Shown here one piece after another: positions 32,255 to 38,430 of a stretch of DNA of 38,430 nucleotides. The DNA is from Fidelibacterota bacterium (GTDB lineage Bacteria > Fidelibacterota > Fidelibacteria > Fidelibacterales > Fidelibacteraceae), in contig JAQULT010000015.1 in assembly GCA_028718545.1 (NCBI GenBank), forward strand, positions 1-38,430. Reading direction: 5' to 3'. The translations under genes were made by a program, and so were the position numbers. Each line of letters opens with the position of its first letter. Position 1 is the stretch's first letter. A model generated the notes under the pieces. It was not told the origin of the DNA, ran no database searches, and was given only the letters and a program-made list of their open reading frames with translations.

Positions 32255-32914
32255 ATGATCCGACTGATACTCCTGGGAGGACCCGGAAGCGGCAAAGGCA
32301 CACAGGCCGACAGAATGAAAGAGCGCTATAAAGCGGTAAAAATTTCAACCGGGGACCTGCTTCGGGAAGAGATCCGCAGAGAAAGCGAACTGGGACGGCG
32401 CGCCAGGCAATTTATGGACAAAGGCGAACTGGTGCCCGACGATATCATGATCGGTATTCTGGACAAGATCACCCAGAAATTCGAAAGCCGGAAGCAGTCC
32501 TATATTCTGGACGGCTTTCCCAGAACCCTTCCCCAGGCGGAAGCCTTGCTGGAAATGTTGAAAAAACAAGAAGTTGCGCTAAGCTCCGCACTGCTGATCG
32601 ATGTCCCCGAATCCGAACTTGTACGGCGGCTCTCTTCGCGCTGGACCTGCAAGAACTGCGGTGCGACCGTAGGTTATCCCGACGGGAAACCCCGTCATGC
32701 CGTGTGCGGACAGTGCGGGGGCGAACTCTATCAGCGTGATGACGATAAAAAAGAAACCATTCTGAATCGCTTGAAGGTCTACCGGAAGAATACCGAACCG
32801 CTGATCCGCTATTTTGAAGAAAAAGGATTACTGAAACGCGTGAACGGCTTTGGGGATCCGGACAGTATCGCCGCAGGTATTGCCGAAATCCTGGAGCATT
32901 TACCGAGAACATAA
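32255..32914 (+). CDS. adk: adenylate kinase
   Basis: Adk interconverts AMP plus ATP with two ADP. From ATG 32255 (AAAGGGAAT upstream) it has 219 residues. P-loop LGGPGSGKGTQADRM is at the N-terminus, STGDLLREEI binds AMP, DGFPRTLPQAEALLEML is the conserved core, and the LID region carries four Cys in CKNCGATVGYPD and CGQCGG, a zinc-binding LID as in Gram-positive and thermophilic enzymes. The frame extends 45 bases further upstream, but only to an ATG without a site. metG follows after ten bases. Confidence 0.96.
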   Translation: MIRLILLGGPGSGKGTQADRMKERYKAVKISTGDLLREEIRRESELGRRARQFMDKGELVPDDIMIGILDKITQKFESRKQSYILDGFPRTLPQAEALLEMLKKQEVALSSALLIDVPESELVRRLSSRWTCKNCGATVGYPDGKPRHAVCGQCGGELYQRDDDKKETILNRLKVYRKNTEPLIRYFEEKGLLKRVNGFGDPDSIAAGIAEILEHLPRT

Positions 32915-32924
32915 GGCAGGAATT

Positions 32925-34460
32925 ATGTCGCCTTCGTTTTACATTACCACTCCGCTTTACTATGTCAACGACCGCCCGCATATCGGGAGCGCCTATACTA
33001 CGCTCATTGCCGATATCATTGCCATGTATCACCGCATGAAGGGCGATGACGTCTATTTTTTGACCGGCACCGATGAGCACGGCCAGAAGGTCCAGCAGGC
33101 CGCCGAAAAGAACGGGATCAGCCCGCGTGAACACTGCGATCTGTACGCTGCGCGTTTCCGGGAACTCTGGTCCTATTTTAACCTGAGCAATGACGATTTT
33201 ATCCGTACCACCGAAGAACGTCATGTACGCGTAGTTCAGACGGTTCTCCGGAAACTCTATGATGAGGGGCAGATCTATAAGGATACCTACGACGGCTGGT
33301 ACAGCGTGGCGGATGAACTCTTCATTTCCGAAAAAGATTACCAGGAAGGAAAATACCGCGATGTGCGGAGGATCAGCGAAAGCAATTACTATTTTCGCAT
33401 GAGCGATTACCGGGAGCGGCTGATCCGCCATATTCAGGAACATCCGGACTTTATTGCTCCCGAAAACCGCCGGAACGAGATCCTGGGATTCCTGAAACAG
33501 CCGTTGAAGGACCTCTGCATCAGCCGCCCCAAGGAACGTCTGTCCTGGGGTATAGAACTGCCTTTTGACGATCAGTACGTGACCTATGTGTGGTTCGATG
33601 CACTGCTGAATTACATCACGGCGCCGGGTTATCTGCAGGATGCGGAGAAATTCGACCGCTACTGGCCCGCGGTGCATCTGATCGGCAAGGATATCCTGAC
33701 CACCCACTGTGTTTACTGGCCTGCCATGCTGATGGCGGCGGGACTTCCGCTGCCGGCAAAGATCTTTGCGCACGGCTGGTGGACCAGCGAAGGCCAGAAA
33801 ATGAGCAAATCCCTGGGGAATTTTATCGATCTTGATACCATCCGGGAACACTGCGAACGCGTGGGCAAGGATATGTACCGCTATTTCATGGCTAAAGAAG
33901 GACCCCTGCAAAACGATTCCGATTTTTCCCGGGAGCGCTTTTATCAGACCTACAATTCCGATCTGGCCAACGATTTCGGGAACCTGGTCAACCGTATCTT
34001 CAAACTGATCGGAAAATTTTACGAAGGAAAGATTCCCACTCCGGCAAAATTCTCCCCGGATGAGGAGGCTCTGAAAGCAAATGCGGAGCAATGCCGCGTG
34101 AAGGTATTCGAATACCTGCAGGAATTGAATGTCAATGCGCTTACGGCCGAGATCCTGCGCTACGTTTCGTCGCTGAACCGCTATCTGGAGATCAAAGAAC
34201 CCTGGAAACTAGCAAAAAATGATACGGCAGCGGCGGGAACAGTGCTGTATGCGGCTCTGGCTGGACTGCGTTTTTCCGCCGCACTGCTCTATCCCTTGCT
34301 TCCGGAGAAAATGCGGGAATTCTTTGCGATGCTGAACACCGGTGAAGCACCGGGAAGCGTCCTCGAATGGGATACGCTTCCTGCAGGCGTTCAGCTGCAG
34401 GAAATGATTGCCCTGTTCCCGCGTTTTGATCTCTCATTGCTGGAATCTTCCGCACAATAA
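32925..34460 (+). CDS. metG: methionyl-tRNA synthetase
   Basis: MetG charges tRNA-Met with methionine. From ATG 32925 it has 511 residues, the length of the short form. The HIGH-like motif is PLYYVNDRPHIGSAYTTL, the signature FLTGTDEHGQKVQQAAE follows, VWFDALLNYI marks the methionine pocket, and KMSKSLGNFIDLD is the KMSKS loop. The knuckle is short and has no Cys pair, so it binds no zinc in the usual way. There is no C-terminal EMAP-like tRNA-binding domain. The AGGCAGGA site begins just after the adk stop, so adk and metG are probably co-transcribed. Confidence 0.96.
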   Translation: MSPSFYITTPLYYVNDRPHIGSAYTTLIADIIAMYHRMKGDDVYFLTGTDEHGQKVQQAAEKNGISPREHCDLYAARFRELWSYFNLSNDDFIRTTEERHVRVVQTVLRKLYDEGQIYKDTYDGWYSVADELFISEKDYQEGKYRDVRRISESNYYFRMSDYRERLIRHIQEHPDFIAPENRRNEILGFLKQPLKDLCISRPKERLSWGIELPFDDQYVTYVWFDALLNYITAPGYLQDAEKFDRYWPAVHLIGKDILTTHCVYWPAMLMAAGLPLPAKIFAHGWWTSEGQKMSKSLGNFIDLDTIREHCERVGKDMYRYFMAKEGPLQNDSDFSRERFYQTYNSDLANDFGNLVNRIFKLIGKFYEGKIPTPAKFSPDEEALKANAEQCRVKVFEYLQELNVNALTAEILRYVSSLNRYLEIKEPWKLAKNDTAAAGTVLYAALAGLRFSAALLYPLLPEKMREFFAMLNTGEAPGSVLEWDTLPAGVQLQEMIALFPRFDLSLLESSAQ

Positions 34461-34489
34461 GGTCCGGAGATCCGAAAGGACATTCCCGC

Positions 34490-35251
34490 ATGTTGATCGA
34501 TACCCATGCCCATCTGAATATTGAACCTTTTTGCACCGATCCGGAGCCCTTTATCGAACGGGCACAAAACGCGGGTGTCCGGTGCATTCTTGTGCCGGGG
34601 ATCGATATCCGGACCTCGGAGATCGCCATTGGACTGGCGGAGCGCTTCGAAGGGCTCTACGCGGCCGTTGGCATCCATCCCCAGGATTCCGCCGCTGCGC
34701 CGGAGGATTATCTGAAGATACTGGAAGAACTGTCCGCGCACCCCAAAGTACTGGCCGTGGGAGAAGTGGGACTGGATTATTACCGTGATTATGCGCCCCG
34801 GAAAACCCAGCGCCGCATCTTCCGGGAGCAGATCGCATTTGCCCGGGACCGCAAACTTCCCCTGATCGTGCACAACCGCGAGGCCGATGCCGATACCTTT
34901 GCCCTGTTGGATGCCGCAGAATATTTTAACGCCCAATTCCATTGCTACGGCTCTGATGCGGCCTATGCCCAAAAAGTGCTGGAACGCGGTGCGCGGATTT
35001 CCTTTACCGGTGTTGTGACCTTTTCGCTGAAGGCCCGTGCCGTTCTTAAAACCCTGCCTCCGGAAAAACTGATGATCGAAACCGACTGTCCCTGGATGGC
35101 TCCTGCCCCGTACCGCGGTAAACAGAATGAACCTGCCTATGTCCGCGAAGTGGCGCAGGCTTTCGCAGAAGTGCTGGACATTCCTTATCACGAGATCGTG
35201 GAAATTACCGGTAAAAATGCGCTGGACTTTTTCCGGATCCCTCCTTTATGA
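34490..35251 (+). CDS. tatD: TatD family metal-dependent hydrolase
   Basis: The 253-residue protein is a TatD-type DNase/hydrolase. Metal-binding motifs are IDTHAHLN (start), VGIHPQD, AVGEVGLDYYRD, LIVHNREAD, FHCYG and MIETDCPWMAPAPYRGKQNE. All are in family order. In E. coli, TatD and homologues have 3'-5' exonuclease or quality-control roles. Its place between metG and rsmA is widely conserved. ATG 34490 follows AAAGGA by ten bases, and its stop overlaps the rsmA start. Confidence 0.95.
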   Translation: MLIDTHAHLNIEPFCTDPEPFIERAQNAGVRCILVPGIDIRTSEIAIGLAERFEGLYAAVGIHPQDSAAAPEDYLKILEELSAHPKVLAVGEVGLDYYRDYAPRKTQRRIFREQIAFARDRKLPLIVHNREADADTFALLDAAEYFNAQFHCYGSDAAYAQKVLERGARISFTGVVTFSLKARAVLKTLPPEKLMIETDCPWMAPAPYRGKQNEPAYVREVAQAFAEVLDIPYHEIVEITGKNALDFFRIPPL

Positions 35252-36015
35252 ACTTCCCCGCAAAAAAATCACTGGGGCAGCATTTTATGACGGACCCCAA
35301 TATGATCCGTAAGATCATTACGGCGATCGCGCCCCGTGCGGGGGAACATATCCTTGAAATCGGACCCGGCAGGGGGGCCCTTACTGACCGCTTACTGCAA
35401 AGCGGCTGCCGCCTCAGCGCCGTTGAGATGGATACCGCCCTGGCCGCATACTGGAAGGATAAGGAAAAGCGGAAACCGGATTTCCGCTGTGTCGAAGGGA
35501 ATATTCTGCGCCAGAACTGGCAGGAATTTTTCCCGCTGGATAAAGTCGTGGGTAATATTCCCTACAATATTTCCCGTGATCTGATGTACAAGATCTTTGA
35601 TTATCACACCGGCATACCGCAGGCCTTTCTTCTGGTTCAGCGGGAATTTGCCGAAAAGCTTTGCTCGGACCCGGGCAAAGCTGCTTATGGCATACTTTCG
35701 GTCCTGACGCAAATCCTGGCTGAGGTCCGCATTCTCTTTTCCGTTCCCCCGGCTGTCTTTTCCCCGCCGCCCCGGGTGGATTCCGCCTTGATACACTTGC
35801 GCTTCAAGTCCGTTGATATTGATCTGTCCTTGCTGAAACACTGCGTTCAGACTGCTTTCATGCAGCGCAGAAAAAAACTCCGCAACAGCCTGCATGGCGT
35901 TTACTCTTCCGCTTTGGAAAAAGATTTCGAGTGGGATTCACGCGCCGATCTTTTGGCAGCGGACCGTTATCGGGAACTTCTGGAATTGCTCTGCCGCTTT
36001 CATGCGGGCAAATAG
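35248..36015 (+). CDS. rsmA: 16S rRNA dimethyladenosine transferase RsmA (KsgA)
   Basis: RsmA dimethylates two adjacent adenosines near the 3' end of 16S rRNA. The 255-residue protein has KKSLGQHFMTDPNMI (N-terminal helix), LEIGPGRGALTDRLLQSG for SAM binding, VVGNIPYNISRDLMYKI with the catalytic NxPY, VQREFAEKL and FSPPPRVDSALIHL. Length matches the family. ATG 35248 overlaps tatD by four bases (ATGA). A hairpin follows 35 bases downstream, with its T-tract on the opposite strand. Confidence 0.95.
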   Translation: MNFPAKKSLGQHFMTDPNMIRKIITAIAPRAGEHILEIGPGRGALTDRLLQSGCRLSAVEMDTALAAYWKDKEKRKPDFRCVEGNILRQNWQEFFPLDKVVGNIPYNISRDLMYKIFDYHTGIPQAFLLVQREFAEKLCSDPGKAAYGILSVLTQILAEVRILFSVPPAVFSPPPRVDSALIHLRFKSVDIDLSLLKHCVQTAFMQRRKKLRNSLHGVYSSALEKDFEWDSRADLLAADRYRELLELLCRFHAGK

Positions 36016-36045
36016 TATTCTCATCAAATAACGAAAAACCGGGAA

Positions 36046-36083
36046 AACAAAAAATCCTTTCCCATTGATCACGGGAAAGGATT
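36046..36083 (-). terminator. terminator of the GltS-family gene, possibly bidirectional
   Basis: AATCCTTTCCC (36053-36063) pairs with GGGAAAGGATT (36073-36083) across a nine-base loop. On the minus strand the stem is followed by a T run (TTTTTTGTTTT), so it terminates the transcript from the symporter gene. It lies in the short space between converging rsmA and the symporter gene. Confidence 0.85.
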
Positions 36084-36101
36084 CTTCAGGCAAGGCAAAA
36101 A

Positions 36102-37523
36102 TTATTTTTTCTTCAGCCAGATCTGGCGTTTGTCCTTAAAAGCGTGACGCGGGACCTTGATCACATAGTAGATGATGCATCCCACAAGATACAGGAGGCA
36201 AAGGCCGAAGAACATCCAGAAATAGAGCCAGTTACCCGTTATGAAGGTCCTGACCGGCCAGGTCATGAACAAGATGAGCGGGATGGCAAAGATAAAGACA
36301 ATACCCGCTCCCAGGGTGTAATCCTCGACGACGGGTGTCTTGAAATCGGGATCCACAACGCGCAATAAGGCAAGCCCGGTCGAGAGGGTCCCCGTTGAAA
36401 CACCGAAGATCATCAGGGTACGGAAGAAACGATGAGTCCTGAAAAGGCGTGAGCCGATGAAGATCACCGACCAGACCGTAATAATACCGCCGATCACCGT
36501 GACGATCAGAATAGGCAGCCAGTAATTCGCAACGACGGCGATGGAAATGGCTGCGATCGCTGCCGTGACCATGATATCAACCAGGTAACCGGAGACACGA
36601 TTCATCGTCATATTGTCCACGATATGCTCAGCCTTGACCAAAACCAGGAAACGGCGCATGAGCATACCCGTAAATGCGGCAAAGATGAAATTAATGCCCC
36701 AGAGGCTATCCGCCAGCTGCATGCCGGCATCCCCCGCAAGAGACAGCAGCAGCGTCAGCCCCTGCAGGAGAAGATAAGAGAGAAAGTAAGAAAAAACAAC
36801 CAAGCCCGCGTGCAGGGTCAGCGTATCCACTGCTTCGCTTTCGGTAGTCAGATAAGAACCGATGGGTAGGTCCTTCCGGGTGTTGAAGAAGATTCCGCGC
36901 CGGGTTCCCTGGTCACCCATATAGGAGAGTTCTTCCGGTGTGATCCACTTGTTGCGTATCGCAAAATTGATCAGGTAGATACCGCCGAAACAGCAGACGA
37001 TGAAGCCGATCGCGGCAAAGGTAAGTCCCACGGAACCCAGACCTTCGATGGACATCATATTTCCCCATGAAGTTCCGATCGATAAAGCCTGTCCCGGTCC
37101 CAATGCAAATCCCAGTGTCAGAAAGACCCCGAAACTGTGAAAAAGGTCCGGCCGGAAAGTGGCAATGATGCCGAGTGTCAACAGAAGACCGACAACAAGC
37201 TGAATGGAATACTGAAACAGCACTGCGACCGCCATCGGGGTGGCTCCGTCATTTTCCTTTGTTTTTTTCTGGGTATTTTTAAGGGTCAGGACCACAAAGG
37301 ACATGCCCAGAAAATGGTAGGCAAGGTCCTTAAGTGAGCCGGTTTCAAAACCCAGCAGGGGAAAGACATAATTATACAGGGGTAAAAGTATAAATCCCGC
37401 CGTCAGTGCGTTCGGGATCAGGTATTTTTGGAAAAATTTTATTTTTGAGCGGATAAACGTGGCGATCAGTAAAGCAAGCGAAATGATCCCCAGGTTAATG
37501 AAGATATCCCATTTGAACATCAT
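36102..37523 (-). CDS. sodium:glutamate symporter family (GltS-like) transporter
   Basis: The 473-residue protein is a secondary transporter of the GltS family. About eleven membrane helices alternate with short loops; marks are ATFIRSKIKFFQKYLIPNAL, AGFILLPLYNYVFPLL, GFALGPGQALSIGTSWG, GLTFAAIGFIVCCFGGIYL and a C-terminal half that mirrors the first. It is longer than E. coli GltS (401 residues) mainly at the C-terminus. It should import glutamate or a related acid with sodium; exact substrate is inferred. ATG 37523 follows AAGGAGGGAAT. A small unknown gene ends 30 bases upstream on the same strand and may be co-transcribed. Confidence 0.85.
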   Translation of the reverse strand: MMFKWDIFINLGIISLALLIATFIRSKIKFFQKYLIPNALTAGFILLPLYNYVFPLLGFETGSLKDLAYHFLGMSFVVLTLKNTQKKTKENDGATPMAVAVLFQYSIQLVVGLLLTLGIIATFRPDLFHSFGVFLTLGFALGPGQALSIGTSWGNMMSIEGLGSVGLTFAAIGFIVCCFGGIYLINFAIRNKWITPEELSYMGDQGTRRGIFFNTRKDLPIGSYLTTESEAVDTLTLHAGLVVFSYFLSYLLLQGLTLLLSLAGDAGMQLADSLWGINFIFAAFTGMLMRRFLVLVKAEHIVDNMTMNRVSGYLVDIMVTAAIAAISIAVVANYWLPILIVTVIGGIITVWSVIFIGSRLFRTHRFFRTLMIFGVSTGTLSTGLALLRVVDPDFKTPVVEDYTLGAGIVFIFAIPLILFMTWPVRTFITGNWLYFWMFFGLCLLYLVGCIIYYVIKVPRHAFKDKRQIWLKKK

Positions 37524-37553
37524 ATTCCCTCCTTATTTAGTATGATAAAAAAC

Positions 37554-37808
37554 CTAGAATTCTTTTTTCAGCGGTTTTTTGTAAAAGAGATAAAAGGAAT
37601 CGTCATCGAGTGCAAATCCGGTTTGAAAGCGCCAGCCGTCCCCATTCAGGATCTCATGTTCATACTGCAGATCGTCCATGATGATATGATTGATCCCTTT
37701 TTTCGGCTGCAACGGCACCATTTTATTCATGATGGAATCGTCGTTGACAATACGGAGAACCTTGTGTCCCCATTCATGCTGACGTATTTGTTTGTTGTTC
37801 TCTTTCAA
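37554..37808 (-). CDS. small hypothetical protein upstream of GltS-family gene
   Basis: The likely product is 84 residues from a TTG at 37808 that has CGGAGA seven bases upstream. ATG at 37832 is an alternative without a clear site. The sequence is hydrophilic, with no membrane segment: HEWGHKVLRIVNDDSIMNKM, then NHIIMDDLQYEHEILNGDGW and DDDSFYLFYKKP. The pattern of mixed charges and aromatic residues looks like a genuine small globular protein, not a shadow of the opposite frame. I do not recognise a family. It ends 30 bases before the symporter gene and shares its strand, so a role in regulating or modulating uptake is conceivable but not shown. Confidence 0.5.
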   Translation of the reverse strand: MKENNKQIRQHEWGHKVLRIVNDDSIMNKMVPLQPKKGINHIIMDDLQYEHEILNGDGWRFQTGFALDDDSFYLFYKKPLKKEF

Positions 37809-37910
37809 TTTCAATCTCCGTTTAAAAATACGCATTTCAGCCCGAAATGGCAATCATAATATTTTGGAAAAAGGATATTGAAAAGCGTTTTATTCTTTCC
37901 GATAAAGCGC

Positions 37911-37916
37911 TATATT
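37911..37916 (+). promoter_or_regulatory. TATATT box upstream of the sodium:alanine symporter gene
   Basis: TATATT lies 43 bases before the ATG at 37960, a suitable -10 position. TTGAAA at 37878-37883 is too far (27 bases) to be its -35, but could pair with GATAAA (37901-37906, 17-base spacing). The two readings cannot be separated by eye. Confidence 0.3.
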
Positions 37917-37959
37917 CTTGCACTGAACATCGTGAATCGTTAAGAAAGATAACACATCA

Positions 37960-38430
37960 ATGAGCCTGCCTGATCTGATCTCATCCGTGCTGAATGTCGT
38001 CTGGGGACCTCCGATGATGGTCCTGCTCCTGGGAACGGGGATCTTTTTAAGCATCCGTTACAAATTTCTGCAGCTGCGGGGATTCAAGCATGCCTTCGGC
38101 ATCTTGTCCGGCAAATACGACCGTGAGCGGGATCCCGGCGAGATCAGCCATTTTCAGGCGCTGACCACGGCACTGTCCGCGACCGTGGGCACCGGCAATA
38201 TTGTCGGCGTTGCCGCGGCGATCATGATGGGCGGCCCGGGCGCGGTATTCTGGATGTGGGTTACCGCCTTTTTTGGCATGGCCGTCAAGTTCACGTCCTG
38301 TACACTTTCTGTCCGCTTCCGCAAAGTGGATGAAAAGGGCGTTGCTCACGGCGGTCCCATGCATTTTATCGAGATCGGGATGGGCAAAAAGTTTAAATGG
38401 CTTGCGGTACTTTACGCCGTTTTTACGATT
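37960..38430 (+). CDS. sodium:alanine symporter family (AGCS) transporter, cut at window end
   Basis: An open frame from ATG 37960 runs off the window, so at least 157 residues are seen. It starts MSLPDLISSVLNVVWGPPMM, with a hydrophobic first helix, then carries the AGCS signature HFQALTTALSATVGTGNIVG, AAAIMMGGPGAVFWMWVTAF, FFGMAVKFTSCTLSVRFR and GGPMHFIEIGMGKKF. These proteins import alanine or glycine with sodium. The binding site is weak (AAGAAAG). It is divergent from the GltS-family unit across a ~150-base spacer that must hold both promoters. The C-terminal two-thirds are missing only because the window ends. Confidence 0.92.
   Translation, partial: MSLPDLISSVLNVVWGPPMMVLLLGTGIFLSIRYKFLQLRGFKHAFGILSGKYDRERDPGEISHFQALTTALSATVGTGNIVGVAAAIMMGGPGAVFWMWVTAFFGMAVKFTSCTLSVRFRKVDEKGVAHGGPMHFIEIGMGKKFKWLAVLYAVFTI

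Noticed and set aside
32469..34091. 540-residue minus-strand open frame opposite adk-metG
   Set aside because: adk and metG have full family motifs on the plus strand. The antisense frame spans both genes and has no family features.
37542..37859. 105-residue plus-strand frame opposite the small gene upstream of the GltS-family gene
   Set aside because: It has no binding site, and the minus-strand frame has a better start, composition and operon position. Neither has a known family, so this is a judgement.

Overview
The window reads as a chromosomal segment of a Gram-negative, heterotrophic bacterium of the FCB (Fibrobacteres-Chlorobi-Bacteroidetes) side of the tree. A secreted GH57 glycosidase ends in a type IX secretion (Por) sorting domain, which points to this group. 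A divergent SGNH-fold membrane protein and word-like intergenic repeats fit an uncultured phylum such as Marinimicrobia, Calditrichota or KSB1. This placement is inference; no rRNA or tRNA gene is present to confirm it.

Layout. (1) 1-2.4 kb is a repeat-rich accessory patch: a 5'-truncated DUF3800 gene abutting a palindromic repeat, an HNH_2 endonuclease, and a small lipoprotein. (2) 2.4-4.6 kb (minus) is a compact yqeY / cvpA / flippase-like run. (3) 4.7-8.4 kb holds anmK facing a minus-strand set (beta-barrel-like protein, RlpA-SPOR protein, Ste24 protease), a cell-envelope module. (4) 8.5-11.0 kb is the GH57/T9SS enzyme. (5) 11.3-14.2 kb is cmk-rpsA, closed by a classic terminator. (6) 14.4-25.3 kb is twelve tightly packed plus-strand genes: ybbR, tsaD, then every enzyme of the shikimate pathway (DAHP synthase, aroA, E, C, K, B, Q) plus a fused prephenate dehydrogenase/dehydratase, then a 3-methyladenine DNA glycosylase and a CPBP protease. 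Most junctions are ATGA overlaps. (7) 25.5-28.3 kb has a previously unlisted 51-residue membrane protein coupled to an SGNH-like protein, then a beta-CASP nuclease. (8) 28.4-32.1 kb (minus) is CapA, a DUF819 permease, a glucuronyl C5-epimerase-like protein and an FMN-binding protein. (9) 32.3-36.0 kb is adk-metG-tatD-rsmA. (10) 36.1-38.4 kb holds a GltS-family symporter preceded by a small unknown gene, and divergently a sodium:alanine symporter cut by the window end.

How the parts work together. The aro block should carry PEP and erythrose-4-phosphate to chorismate, and prephenate on to the phenylalanine and tyrosine precursors. No chorismate mutase is visible, so that step must be encoded elsewhere or by an unrecognised protein. 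The rest is mostly translation and rRNA housekeeping, envelope recycling, sodium-coupled amino-acid uptake and secreted alpha-glucan breakdown.

The less ordinary signals are: a recurring palindrome built on TTGA(G/C)TCAA at five transcription-unit boundaries; a palindromic repeat shared between the window edge and the aroE-aroC junction; the ACT-less, mutase-less TyrA-PheA fusion with altered dehydratase motifs; and the orphan C5-epimerase beside CapA. I did not find a CRISPR array, an integrase or an insertion sequence.
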